From Pararhizobium sp. YC-54 (GTDB lineage: Bacteria > Pseudomonadota > Alphaproteobacteria > Rhizobiales > Rhizobiaceae): 64,000 nt of DNA. The stretch covers positions 267,610 through 331,609 of the forward strand of contig NZ_JAOYTH010000005.1 of the NCBI RefSeq assembly GCF_025847205.1. The letters are read 5' to 3'. Positions 45,501-53,483 of this stretch are shown here, one piece after another. The number at the start of each line of letters is the position of its first letter. The first letter of the stretch is position 1. Position numbers and translations under genes: made by a program. The notes under the pieces are model-generated. The model saw only the letters and a list, made by a program, of their open reading frames with translations. It was not told the DNA's origin and searched no databases.

Positions 45501-46059
45501 GCTCGGATTGTCGATCGTCGATCGCATCTCGCGCGTCCTCAACCACAGCGTCGATCTGCAATCCGAACCCGGCAAAGGCACACGCTTCCGCGTCAGGATG
45601 CCGATCGACCGCGCGGCGGCTGGCAGCGCCAAGGTCACACCGTCCGATCCCGTTCGCACCGCCGAACCGCTGCATGGTCTGCGTGTTCTGTGCATCGACA
45701 ATGAGCCCCTGATCCTGGAAGGCATGAAGCTGCTTCTGGAGGGCTGGGGCTGCAGCGTGTCGATCACTTCATCCCTCGACGCCTGGCAGCAAGGCCTGAC
45801 CGCCGACGACCTGCGCCCCGACGCCATCATCGCCGACTATCACCTGGACGACGGCACCGGTATCGACATGATCCGTGCCATCCGGCTTTATTTCGGCACC
45901 GATATCCCGTCGCTGCTGGTCACGGCCGACCGCTCCCCGGAAGTACGCGCGAGCGCGGAGCGGGACGGCATCGGCCTGCAAAACAAGCCCGTCCGCCCGG
46001 CCTCGATGCGAGCCTGGCTGACGCAGCTGTCGGTGTCGATGAAAGCGGCGGCGGAGTAA
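42559..46059 (+). CDS. SSS-transporter/hybrid histidine kinase with receiver
   Basis: A 1166-residue sensor. The first about 550 residues form a PutP-type sodium/solute symporter domain with many membrane helices (SIIFAAAFAYLLLLFAVASYG; IYCTSWTYFGGVGLAAE). Then come a PAS-like domain (QMDQGIAVFDSSNNLIIWNR), a DHp helix with phospho-acceptor His809 (AAGHDILQPLNAARL), an ATPase part (NLVSNAIKYTLTG; GLGLGLSIV), and a C-terminal receiver with Asp1093 (IIADYHLDDGTG). GGAGG five bases before ATG 42559 fixes the start. The layout is that of CbrA/CrbS-type sensors, which tie solute flux to signalling. The LuxR-type regulator at 46429 is the likely partner. Confidence 0.9.
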   Translation: MLSGSIIFAAAFAYLLLLFAVASYGDRKARKAAPAGKGRPLVYALSLAIYCTSWTYFGGVGLAAERGLEFTGIYIGPILMFTIGLPVIRRIIALAKAERLTSVADFIAARYGKNPMVAAIVALISLIGAIPYIALQLKAVSSSVSAMVDTSGYGIGSGQDFIDLPLLVTLFLACFAIVFGTRHTDATEHQDGLILAIAMESVVKLLALVTAGLYVVFFLFDGPGDLWGKALANHQAMTALNYQTPLPRWVMLVVLSAFAIIMLPRQFHVTVVENRTEKDLRTAGILFPIYLVAINLFVLPVAIAGILTFAGSGDADLYLLTLPLATDMPVLTMITFIGGFSAATAMVIVASVALSIMISNDIIMPVFLRRNLMGRGGSQDVAGTLLNVRRTAIFVVLLLGYAYYRSADMSAGLASLGLLSFAAISQMAPALFGGLVWRQANARGAIAGMTLGFIVWAYLLFLPSLGGPDNSHVATTVLGFLFPFTTVFSGPAADPLVNASALSLLVNGLAYVIGSLTRAPKPLERLQAGVFIRRKSRTEKAFRGRKTKITVLDLKTTIARYLGEERMQRSFQTYERQSGRWLEDHLPADMALIHFSEQLLGSAIGSSSARLVLSLVLQRLDDTSSDTAWLLDQASEALQYNQDMLQTALSQMDQGIAVFDSSNNLIIWNRRFRQLLDLPETAGQVGFPLAEIVSMLTQRGDIRKEDGKRLIANFLTLDKPFLLELSGGERIIEVRTNAMPDKGIVTTYTDITQRVAADMALKQANETLELRVAERTGELTRVNRQVAEARAAAEEANIGKTRFFAAAGHDILQPLNAARLYSSSLVERLGESENSVLVQNIDSSLESVETILGAVLDISRLDTGAMKPRLQSVPLNDLLRRIETDFAPVARAANLKLTVMPTALTVRTDPNLLRRLVQNLVSNAIKYTLTGKVLVGVRREGGDAVIQVLDSGIGIPASKFRTVFKEFARLDEGAKTAAGLGLGLSIVDRISRVLNHSVDLQSEPGKGTRFRVRMPIDRAAAGSAKVTPSDPVRTAEPLHGLRVLCIDNEPLILEGMKLLLEGWGCSVSITSSLDAWQQGLTADDLRPDAIIADYHLDDGTGIDMIRAIRLYFGTDIPSLLVTADRSPEVRASAERDGIGLQNKPVRPASMRAWLTQLSVSMKAAAE

Positions 46060-46074
46060 AACCGGGCCGTTGAA

Positions 46075-46103
46075 TTGAAATTTATTGTGTTCGTGACTAA
46101 GAT
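46075..46103 (+). promoter_or_regulatory. Candidate sigma70 promoter
   Basis: TTGAAA, 17-bp spacer, TAAGAT, just before the frameshifted small gene at 46119. The predicted mRNA start would give a leader of under 20 bases. Confidence 0.4.
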
Positions 46104-46118
46104 ATAGTCTCAGGCGGT

Positions 46119-46408
46119 ATGGCTATGATCGAAGAAACAGTGGATTTGCGTTTTCTGGCCAAGCAGGGTCAAAAAATCATCGAAGATATGTGCGCTTTCC
46201 GGCAGGAAGTTTCCGAAGTCCGGACTTTGGCGCTGCAAACCTATGAGTATTCCAGGCGCATCGAGAGACTCTCGAGATTGCCATCAAAATGGAATTCGGT
46301 GGTGGCCTCGCTCACCTGCAGACGGTGATCGAAAGCTCCCTTTCCAGAATAGAAGACATGATGGAAAATCTCGCAGGCCGAGTGGATGCGCTGGAGCGCA
46401 ACCCTTAA
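46119..46408 (+). pseudogene. Frameshifted small coiled-coil protein
   Basis: The frame from 46119 (or 46125) gives MAMIEETVDLRFLAKQGQKI and continues to TYEYSRRIER, then turns into non-protein-like sequence and stops at 46328. A second frame, shifted by one, reads ETLEIAIKMEFGGGLAHLQT from about 46265 and runs through LSRIEDMMENLAGRVDALE to a stop at 46408. Joined near 46262-46268 they give a coherent helical protein of about 96 residues. A one-base loss (or two-base gain) explains this. It may be a real inactivating mutation or a sequence error. The function is unknown. Confidence 0.65.
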
Positions 46409-46428
46409 CTTCTATTCCTCTGGGAATA

Positions 46429-47076
46429 TCACGCCGCCACAGCGGAAATCTTGCCCAGTTGAATGACCGCCTGCGTCCGGCTGTCGACATCGAGCTTCAG
46501 CAGGATCGCCGAAACGTGCGCCTTGATCGTCGCCTCGGAGACGCCGAGTTCGTAGGCGATCTGCTTGTTGAGCAGGCCTTCGGCGAGCATGCCGAGCACG
46601 CGCGATTGCTGCGGGGTGAGCGTCTGCAGCCGATGCAGCAGTGCCGCCACTTCCGGCTCGTGCTCCATGCCGCGCTCGAAGCCCGGTGGCGTGAAAATAT
46701 CGCCGGCCATGACCGTATCGATCCCCTGGCGAATTTCGTCTATGCCTGCGGATTTGGACAGAAAGCCGCAGGCGCCGAGTTCGAGTGCCCTCTGGATGGT
46801 TGCCGGATCGTCATGGGCAGAGACGATCATGACAGGCAGGCTCTGGAATTCGGCCCGAAGCGCGATCAGGCCGGAAAGCCCGCTGACGCCAGGCATGGTC
46901 AGATCCAAAAGCATCAGATCGGCCGAACCATGATCGATGGCCGCCTGCCGGGCGGATGTGAAATCACCGGCCTCGATGATTGCCGGGTTGCCGGGCATGC
47001 CGCCCAAGGCCTGGCGCATGGCGCCGCGAAACAGCGGGTGATCGTCCGCAATGATGATGGTCAATCCTGACGTCAT
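46429..47076 (-). CDS. LuxR-family response regulator (NarL type)
   Basis: A 215-residue regulator: receiver domain with ADDHP acidic pocket and phosphorylation site Asp58 (LMLLDLTMPG), then a C-terminal helix-turn-helix LTPQQSRVLGMLAEGLLNKQ and VSEATIKAHVSAILLKL. GGAGGGAG before ATG 47076 supports this start over one at 47133. It faces the SSS-type hybrid kinase gene with only the small broken gene between, as in CrbS/CrbR-like pairs, so a shared pathway is likely. Confidence 0.9.
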   Translation of the reverse strand: MTSGLTIIIADDHPLFRGAMRQALGGMPGNPAIIEAGDFTSARQAAIDHGSADLMLLDLTMPGVSGLSGLIALRAEFQSLPVMIVSAHDDPATIQRALELGACGFLSKSAGIDEIRQGIDTVMAGDIFTPPGFERGMEHEPEVAALLHRLQTLTPQQSRVLGMLAEGLLNKQIAYELGVSEATIKAHVSAILLKLDVDSRTQAVIQLGKISAVAA

Positions 47077-47160
47077 GACGCTCCCTCCCAAGAGCTTGGC
47101 CAGAAGGCCTGCCACGGCGGAAAAATCCTCCAATTCGTCCGCTGTGCCGTAAAGATCCGG

Positions 47161-47598
47161 TCAGGTCTTTTGAGGCCCATCCTCCGTCTTGTCGGACGGC
47201 GGCTTTTCCTCACGTTCCAGATCTTTCACAATTCCCATGAAACTGCGCATCATTCTTTCCATGACGCTCATCGTCTGGTCAATCTCTTCCTTCGTTGGAA
47301 GCCGCGGTTTGAGGCCGGTCTGCCCCTCTCCAGCGGCTTTTTCCAAGGTTTCCACCCGCTTGGTCAGCAAATCGAGTTCGAGTTCGAAAGCAGTGCGCTC
47401 GTCGGCCGCCATCCGGCAGACGATCTCGCCGTCCTTGTCCTGGCAGAGCGAAACCTCGCCGGTCTGTGTGTCCAGCCGCGCGATACCGCTGTCGGTTTTC
47501 TGCATGGCGTATCGGCCGGGCGCCGGCTCCTGCGCCAAGGCGGCAAAGGCTGTAAACATGCCGCCAAGGGCGACGACCGGCATCAGCATCCTGTTCAT
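47161..47598 (-). CDS. Hypothetical exported protein with coiled coil
   Basis: A 145-residue protein with a signal peptide (MPVVALGGMFTAFAALAQ, cleaved about residue 22). The mature part has RYAMQKTDSGIARLDTQTGE and two cysteines in CQDKDGEIVC that may pair, then a charged helical stretch (ELDLLTKRVETLEKAA). AAGGAG seven bases before ATG 47598 sets the start. Family not recognised; similar small periplasmic proteins occur in rhizobia. Confidence 0.72.
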   Translation of the reverse strand: MNRMLMPVVALGGMFTAFAALAQEPAPGRYAMQKTDSGIARLDTQTGEVSLCQDKDGEIVCRMAADERTAFELELDLLTKRVETLEKAAGEGQTGLKPRLPTKEEIDQTMSVMERMMRSFMGIVKDLEREEKPPSDKTEDGPQKT

Positions 47599-47731
47599 TG
47601 CACTCTCCTTGCTCAACAAAAATCCGGCAATCGCCAAAAATCCGGGTCCAGCCCCGCTTGCCGGTGGACATTCGCAGAAGATTGCGGCAATCCCGCAAAG
47701 GACATCGTCCAGGCTTTCAGGAAACGGCGGC

Positions 47732-48079
47732 ATGCGCAGCATTATCTATAAAATCGTTCCGGCAACTCTATGGCAGGATGCGCGCGATAGCGGAGAATTC
47801 AAGGGCGCGGCCGTCGATCTGACCGATGGTTTCATCCATTTTTCGACCGCCGAACAGGCAAGAGAGACCGCCGCACGGCATTTTGCCGGGCAGGATGGCC
47901 TGCTGCTGATCGCCGTCGATGGCGAAAAGCTCGGTGAAGCGCTGGTTTACGAGACCTCGCGCGGTGGCGCTTTGTTTCCGCATCTCTACGCGCCTTTGTC
48001 GTTGACGGCCGTGGTTTGGGAAAAGCCGCTGCCGCTCGACAGCGATGGCAACCACATTTTTCCGGAGCTTGACCGATGA
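47732..48079 (+). CDS. DUF952 domain-containing protein
   Basis: A 115-residue protein: RSIIYKIVPATLWQDARDSG, DGFIHFSTAEQARETAARHF and FPHLYAPLSLTAVV are typical of DUF952, whose biochemical role is uncertain. The frame extends upstream to 47189 but only as an antisense of the exported protein gene. Its stop overlaps the pyrD ATG by 4 bp, so the two are co-translated. Confidence 0.85.
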   Translation: MRSIIYKIVPATLWQDARDSGEFKGAAVDLTDGFIHFSTAEQARETAARHFAGQDGLLLIAVDGEKLGEALVYETSRGGALFPHLYAPLSLTAVVWEKPLPLDSDGNHIFPELDR

Positions 48080-49164
48080 TCGATGTCTTCCAGTCGCTGG
48101 CCCGTCGCGGCCTTTTCCTTTTGGATCCGGAAGCCGCCCACGGCCTGTCGATCAAGGGGCTGAAGACCGGCCTCGTACCCGCCTGCGCAGCACCTGCCGA
48201 TCCGCGCCTGACGCAGACGGTCGCCGGCCTCTCCTTTGCCAACCCGATCGGCCTTGCCGCCGGTTACGACAAGAATGCCGAAGTGCCGGAAGCCCTGCTC
48301 AAACTCGGTTTCGGTTTTACCGAAATCGGCACCGTGACGCCCAAACCGCAGGCCGGCAACGACAAGCCGCGCATCTTCCGGCTGGTCGAGGACGAGGCCG
48401 TGATCAACCGCCTCGGCTTCAACAATGAAGGCCATCAGGCAGCGCTCCACCGCCTGAAAGCCTGCGACCGCTCGGCGATGATCGGCGTCAATATCGGCGC
48501 CAACAAGGACAGCGCCGACCGTATTGCCGACTATGTCACCGGCATCCGCACCTTCTACGGCGTCGCGCGTTATTTCACCGCCAATATCTCCTCGCCGAAC
48601 ACGCCCGGCCTTCGCGACCTGCAGGCGCGCGAAAGTCTGTCGGCACTGCTCTTAGCCGTTCTTGCCGCCCGTGATGACGAAGCAAAAAAGGCTGGCGCCC
48701 GCGTGCCCGTGTTCCTGAAGATCGCGCCGGATCTGACCGAGGAAGGCATGGACGATATCGCCGCTGTGGCACTCGCCCACGCGCTCGACGGCCTGATCGT
48801 TTCCAACACGACGCTGTCGCGCGATGGCCTCAAGGACCAGCGGCAGGCCAGGGAAAGTGGCGGCCTTTCCGGCAGGCCGCTGTTTGAAAAATCCACCATC
48901 GTGCTGGCCAAGATGCGCAAGCGCGTCGGCCCCGATCTGCCGATCATCGGCGTCGGCGGCGTCTCGTCTGCCGAGACAGCGGCGGAAAAGATCCGCGCCG
49001 GCGCCAATCTCGTCCAGCTCTATTCCTGCATGGTCTATGAAGGCCCCGCGCTGCCGGGCAAGATCGTGCGCGGCCTGTCCGCACTCTGCGACCGCGAAAA
49101 GCTGACGTCGATCAGTGACATCCGCGGCAGCCGGACGGATTACTGGGCCGGCAGGAACGTCTGA
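48076..49164 (+). CDS. pyrD: Dihydroorotate dehydrogenase (quinone)
   Basis: A 362-residue class 2 enzyme of pyrimidine synthesis, membrane-associated through its N-terminal helix (FQSLARRGLFLLDPEAAHGL). FMN site motifs: GLAAGYDKNAEVPEALLKLG, NRLGFNNEGH and IGVGGVSSAETAAEKIRAGA. The catalytic base is a Ser in SSPNTPGLRDLQ. It oxidises dihydroorotate to orotate with quinone. It is coupled to the DUF952 gene and overlaps the MATE gene by 25 bp at the 3' end. Confidence 0.96.
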   Translation: MIDVFQSLARRGLFLLDPEAAHGLSIKGLKTGLVPACAAPADPRLTQTVAGLSFANPIGLAAGYDKNAEVPEALLKLGFGFTEIGTVTPKPQAGNDKPRIFRLVEDEAVINRLGFNNEGHQAALHRLKACDRSAMIGVNIGANKDSADRIADYVTGIRTFYGVARYFTANISSPNTPGLRDLQARESLSALLLAVLAARDDEAKKAGARVPVFLKIAPDLTEEGMDDIAAVALAHALDGLIVSNTTLSRDGLKDQRQARESGGLSGRPLFEKSTIVLAKMRKRVGPDLPIIGVGGVSSAETAAEKIRAGANLVQLYSCMVYEGPALPGKIVRGLSALCDREKLTSISDIRGSRTDYWAGRNV

Positions 49165-50507
49165 GCCGATCGGCGCGGCACCAGCACCATCAGGAAGAGA
49201 CCGCGAAACAGCAAAAACAGGTTGAGCGCAGCCCACAGGCCGTGATTGCCGAAGGCAGGCACGAGGAGAAAGAGTGCTGCGCCATAGCCGACAAAGGCGA
49301 GCAGCATCATGTTGCGCATGTCGCGCGACCAGGTGGCGCCGATGAACACTCCATCCATCAGGAAAGCGAGCGCGCCGGTCAGCGCCGTGATCGCAGCCCA
49401 GGGCATGTAGACATAGGCCTCGCTGCGCACATCGGCCGCCGTCGTCAGCAGGTCGATCAGCCGGTCGCCGAAGAGGAGGAAGGCGATGGTGGTGAAGCCG
49501 GCCAGCACAAACGACCAGGTCGCCGTCATCTTCAAGGCCCGGTCGAAGGCCGGACGGAACCCTGCGCCGATCGCCCGGCCGGTCAGTTGCTCGGCGGCAT
49601 TGGCAAGCCCGTCGAGATAATAGCCGGCCACCAGAAAGATCGTCATCAGCACCGCATTGGCAGCCAGCGTCACCGGCCCGAACGACGTGCCGATGCGCGT
49701 CATCAGCATGAAAGCCGCGAGCAGCACGAAAGAGCGGATCATGATGTCGCGGTTGAGCCCGAACAGCGGCTTCAGGCGCTCGGCGGAAAAGATCGTTGTC
49801 CACGTCGGTGCGAAGGTCCGGTCGAAACGGGCATAAACGATCGCAAACCCAACGATGGCGCCAACCACTTCACCGGTTACCGTCGCCAGCGCCACCCCCA
49901 TCACACCCCAGCCGAGATGGAGCCCGAGGACGATGCAAAGCACGATGTTGATGCCGTTGATCAGCGTCTGCAACAGCAGCCCCGTCGTGCCCTGCCCGCG
50001 CCCGAGCACGAAACCGAGGATGGCATAATTGGCAAGCGATGCGGGGCATGCGAGGATGCGGTATTGGAAGTAGGTCCGCGTCACGCTCTCGATCTCAGGC
50101 GCCGGGGCCAGAAGCCAGAGACCGGCGGACAAAAGCAGCGGCGACAGCGCAAGCATGACGATGCCGCAGACGACGGCGATGGTCAGCGACCGCCAGAAGA
50201 CCGCCTGCTCCTCCGCCTTGTCGCCGCGCCCGAACGCCTGCGCCACCAGCCCGGTGGTGGCCGAGCGCAGGAAATTGAATGTCGTGAAGATCAGGTCGAA
50301 CAGGATTGCACCGACCGCAAGTCCGGCCAAAAGCGTCGCCTGGCCGAGATGGCCTATGACGGCGGTATCGACAAGGCCAAGCAGCGGCGTCGTCAGGAAC
50401 CCCAGCGTCATCGGCAAGGCGATCGACAAAATCAGCCGGTTGGTAACGAGAAACGGGCCCGCCCCATGGACGTTTTCGCTGATATCGGTCGTCTGCACTG
50501 CCGTCAT
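49140..50507 (-). CDS. MATE family efflux transporter (DinF type)
   Basis: A 455-residue protein with about twelve membrane helices. LSIALPMTLGFLTTPLLGLV D TAVIGHLG-type N-terminal region and the repeat in the second half (NRDIMIRSFVLLAAFMLMTR) suit the DinF-like MATE subgroup. It exports drugs or metabolites using a sodium or proton gradient. It is convergent with pyrD and separated from the CAP gene by 40 bp. Confidence 0.9.
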   Translation of the reverse strand: MTAVQTTDISENVHGAGPFLVTNRLILSIALPMTLGFLTTPLLGLVDTAVIGHLGQATLLAGLAVGAILFDLIFTTFNFLRSATTGLVAQAFGRGDKAEEQAVFWRSLTIAVVCGIVMLALSPLLLSAGLWLLAPAPEIESVTRTYFQYRILACPASLANYAILGFVLGRGQGTTGLLLQTLINGINIVLCIVLGLHLGWGVMGVALATVTGEVVGAIVGFAIVYARFDRTFAPTWTTIFSAERLKPLFGLNRDIMIRSFVLLAAFMLMTRIGTSFGPVTLAANAVLMTIFLVAGYYLDGLANAAEQLTGRAIGAGFRPAFDRALKMTATWSFVLAGFTTIAFLLFGDRLIDLLTTAADVRSEAYVYMPWAAITALTGALAFLMDGVFIGATWSRDMRNMMLLAFVGYGAALFLLVPAFGNHGLWAALNLFLLFRGLFLMVLVPRRSAQTFLPAQ

Positions 50508-50547
50508 GATTTGTCCTCAAGGCCAGCCGCGAAACTTCATAATCAGA

Positions 50548-51051
50548 TCAGGCGGTCGAAAGCACCATGGCCCAATAAGGCCGGTTTCCGGAAGCCGGAT
50601 TCCGCATCACGGCGACACCGAGCCCGCTATAGTTCGGCCCCAGCATGTTCTCCAGATGCTTGGGCGAATGGAACCAGGCGGCGTAGGCCTTTTCGGCGCT
50701 GTCCTGCCCCATCGCAATGTTTTCGGCCGCCGGCAGCGCAACGCTGCCGCCCTTCATGCGGGCAAGGAAGCTGTCGCCCATGCCGATCAGATGCGACATC
50801 TTGCCGGCCTTGGCCATCCGGCCCGCCTGCGACAGCGCTGCCTGCGCCGCTGCCGGATCGCGCATCAGGGGCTTCAGCCCCTTTTCTTTTCTCAGATCGT
50901 TGACATAGCCGAGCGTCGCATCCGTCTGGTCGCTGCCATCGCCACTTGGCGTAACCTTGGGCGTGCCGCAACTGGCCAGCACACCGAGCGAGAAAAGGGC
51001 GCCCGCCCGCAGGATCGTGCGCCGGGAGGCAAGGAAGTTCTGATCGTGCAT
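50548..51051 (-). CDS. CAP domain (SCP/PR1-like) lipoprotein
   Basis: A 167-residue exported protein. SRRTILRAGALFSLGVLASC combines a twin-arginine motif with a lipobox (LASC), so a lipid-anchored protein is likely. The CAP domain has LGYVNDLRKEKGLKPL, MSHLIGMGDSF, AENIAMGQ and AWFHSPKHLENML. Roles of bacterial CAP proteins are mostly unknown. It starts one base after the end of the DUF6460-like gene. Confidence 0.85.
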   Translation of the reverse strand: MHDQNFLASRRTILRAGALFSLGVLASCGTPKVTPSGDGSDQTDATLGYVNDLRKEKGLKPLMRDPAAAQAALSQAGRMAKAGKMSHLIGMGDSFLARMKGGSVALPAAENIAMGQDSAEKAYAAWFHSPKHLENMLGPNYSGLGVAVMRNPASGNRPYWAMVLSTA

Positions 51052-51052
51052 G

Positions 51053-51319
51053 TTACCGCCGGTAGCTCAGGATACGCAGAATGATGAAGACCGGGATCAC
51101 GACGGCAGCACCCAGCAGCAGATAGTCGCCGACGCGGCCAAGCGCCGCAAAGCCGGAATGCCAGAGATCGAGAATGAAATCCCTGGCGGTGTAGAGGATG
51201 CCATAGGGCGTCCAGCCGAAAACGGCCATGACGAAACCGACGATCACCGACACGACCAGGAGCTTGATCGCCACCCGGCCGGGCGTGTCCCCCAAAAATC
51301 TGTTCACTCCATCGGCCAT
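51053..51319 (-). CDS. DUF6460-like small membrane protein
   Basis: An 88-residue protein with two hydrophobic helices (VAIKLLVVSVIVGFVMAVFG and DYLLLGAAVVIPVFIILRIL). FGWTPYGILYTARDFILDLW lies between. Such short proteins are common in Rhizobiales and carry no known activity. It is followed at once by the CAP lipoprotein gene, which suggests one transcript. Confidence 0.8.
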   Translation of the reverse strand: MADGVNRFLGDTPGRVAIKLLVVSVIVGFVMAVFGWTPYGILYTARDFILDLWHSGFAALGRVGDYLLLGAAVVIPVFIILRILSYRR

Positions 51320-51482
51320 GGCCCATGATTCTCCTGTTTTTCCTCACATAAGCCGCCAAGAGCCCTGCTGCAAGCCGCGAACAATCGCGATGGCCTTGAC
51401 GTCAAATCATCGCTTGCCATTTCTACCCTTGCACGCGACAAGCGCGTGAAGCCTAAACGGCACAAAATCGAGGCGCAGAACC

Positions 51483-52421
51483 ATGACCCTCAACCAGCTT
51501 TCCTCCGGCGACCTCATTGCCGACCGTCGCGCCGAATATGCGCACATGCTCGCCGACAGCGGCGATCATGCGCAAGCCGCCGACCTGATGACCCAGGCGC
51601 TGGAGCTTGTGCCTGACTGGGCAGCCGGCTGGTTCCGCCTTGCCGGTTATGAGGAAAAATCCGGCCGCAAAGAGGCGGCGGTCGAGGCCTTGCGGAAAGT
51701 TCTCGAACTCAATCCGGAGGATATCTTCGGCGCCGGCCTGAAGCTTGCCCTGCTTGGCGGCTCCGAGACACCAGACCAGCCGTCGAGCCTCTATGTCGCG
51801 CAGCTGTTCGACGACTATGCCGACCGCTTCGACAAGGCGCTTGTTGAAAAGCTCGGCTACACCGTTCCGGAAAAGCTGGAAGCGCTTATTTCAGCGCACA
51901 CGGGGGATATGCGTTTTGCCGATGTGATCGATCTCGGTTGCGGCACCGGCCTGTTCGGCGAGCGCATCCGCGAAAAGGCGGATCGCCTGGAGGGTTTCGA
52001 TCTTTCCGCCAACATGCTGGCAAAGGCAGAGGACAAGGGCCTTTACGATCACCTAGCGCAGGCCGATCTTTCGCTGCCGCCGGAGACATCCGGGCTGTTG
52101 GCCGGCATGCCGCAACACCGGGCCGATCTCGTCAGCGCCGCCGATGTGCTGATGTATCTCGGCAATCTCGAAAGCGTCTTCGCCATTGCCTCAAGGCTGT
52201 TGAGCAGCAAGGGCCTGTTTGCCTTTTCGGTCGAGGATGCGGATGCAAAAGGCGATTTCGTTTTGCGGCCGTCGCTGCGCTACGCCCATTCGGAAACCTA
52301 CATTCAAGGCCTCTGCAACCGCTTTGGGCTCGCGATCCTGGCAACCAGCAAAACCGTCATTCGCAATGATGGCGGCAAACCGGTCTTAGGCATTCTGTTC
52401 CTTACGCGCAAATCGGTGTGA
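51483..52421 (+). CDS. TPR-containing class I methyltransferase
   Basis: A 312-residue protein with a TPR pair at the N-terminus (AEYAHMLADSGDHAQAADLM; WFRLAGYEEKSGRKEAAVEA) and a SAM-binding domain (VIDLGCGTGLFGERIRE). The linker YVAQLFDDYADRFDKALVEK is typical of this contig-type TPR-methyltransferase family in rhizobia. The acceptor is unknown. Confidence 0.85.
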   Translation: MTLNQLSSGDLIADRRAEYAHMLADSGDHAQAADLMTQALELVPDWAAGWFRLAGYEEKSGRKEAAVEALRKVLELNPEDIFGAGLKLALLGGSETPDQPSSLYVAQLFDDYADRFDKALVEKLGYTVPEKLEALISAHTGDMRFADVIDLGCGTGLFGERIREKADRLEGFDLSANMLAKAEDKGLYDHLAQADLSLPPETSGLLAGMPQHRADLVSAADVLMYLGNLESVFAIASRLLSSKGLFAFSVEDADAKGDFVLRPSLRYAHSETYIQGLCNRFGLAILATSKTVIRNDGGKPVLGILFLTRKSV

Positions 52422-52627
52422 GCGCAGTTTTCTTGCGAAGTTGAAATAGGTCAGCATTGCTTACATATTTTGCTTGATCGCGACAGGCTGATTCCCGATA
52501 ATTATTGCACTGCACACAGGCGCCGCGGTCGAATGACTGCCGGTGCACCTGCACCTTCATTCATTCCTGTCATCGCCGTTCGGGTCCGCCCGGGCGCGTC
52601 TATCTGGCCGTCTTCGGAGATCGCGAC

Positions 52628-53260
52628 ATGAGCATCGTCAATGCCCTTGGCTTCTTGAACACCAGCGCAACGCGCCACACGCCGGTCGAGGACGTACAGG
52701 GCATATTCTCCGGCAGCCTTGTGGCGGCGCTGGGCCTGTATGTGCTGGCCAGCGCAGGCCTGTTGACGGGCAGCACCGCCGGTGTCGCGTTTTTGCTGCA
52801 TTATGCGCTCGGCATCAATTTCGGTCTTGCCTTCTTCCTGCTCAACCTGCCGTTCTTCTACCTGTCGTGGAAGCGCCTCGGTATGGCCTTCACGGTGAAG
52901 ACCTTCATCGCCATCGCCATCACCTCGCTTTTGACCAATGTTCAAAGCCAGGTGTTTCAGATCGCCAGCATCCATCCGGCCTGGGCGGCCCTGCTCGGCG
53001 GTCTTCTGCTCGGTTACGGCGTCCTGGCGCTCTATCGCCACCGCGCCAGCCTTGGCGGCGTCGGCATTCTCGGCATCTACATGCAGGAGCGTTTCGGCAT
53101 CCGCGCCGGACTGGTGCAGCTTGCCGTCGATCTCTGCGTGCTGGCTGCCGCTTTCTTCGTCACCACGCCGCCGGTCGTGTTCTATTCCGTGCTCGGCGCT
53201 GTCGTGCTGAACCTGTTCCTGACCATCAACCACCGCGCCGACCGCTATATCGCTTTGTGA
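52628..53260 (+). CDS. YitT family membrane protein (copy 1)
   Basis: A 210-residue protein with about five membrane helices. GIFSGSLVAALGLYVLASAG, LLTGSTAGVAFLLHYALGIN and YRHRASLGGVGILGIYMQER are typical of the YitT/DUF161-type family. GGAG eight bases before ATG 52628 fixes the start. A close paralog lies at 54608-55252, with the same core and the same C-terminal NHRxDRYIA. Function and substrate are not established. Confidence 0.85.
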   Translation: MSIVNALGFLNTSATRHTPVEDVQGIFSGSLVAALGLYVLASAGLLTGSTAGVAFLLHYALGINFGLAFFLLNLPFFYLSWKRLGMAFTVKTFIAIAITSLLTNVQSQVFQIASIHPAWAALLGGLLLGYGVLALYRHRASLGGVGILGIYMQERFGIRAGLVQLAVDLCVLAAAFFVTTPPVVFYSVLGAVVLNLFLTINHRADRYIAL

Positions 53261-53439
53261 CGACATCGGTCTCTCAGGCGGGGAGACCGATCGAGCAAAG
53301 CAAGGTGGTGAGGGGCATGCAGGTTCGGCAACGAGCCTGACGGCCAAAGCAAGGGCAGCACTGGCAGCCCCTCGCCCGACCTTTCCATGGTCAGCATGTG
53401 GTGAGAGCGGGACAAGCAACGAACCCGATCCCGCTCTCA

Positions 53440-53478
53440 GGCGGCGCGCTCCTTTTTAGAAGCGCGCCGCCGTTTTCG
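53440..53478 (+). terminator. Strong hairpin terminator after yitT copy 1
   Basis: GGCGGCGCGCT, a 10-base loop, AGCGCGCCGCC, followed by GTTTTCGT on the plus strand. A second hairpin, TGAGAGCGGGA / TCCCGCTCTCA (53402-53439), stands directly before it and a third dyad (ATCGGTCTC/GAGACCGAT) at 53265-53291. It separates the convergent yitT and AhpD-like genes. Confidence 0.75.
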
Positions 53479-53483
53479 TCTGC

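Noticed and set aside
49242..50903. 553-codon plus-strand frame
   Set aside because: Shadow of the MATE and CAP genes.
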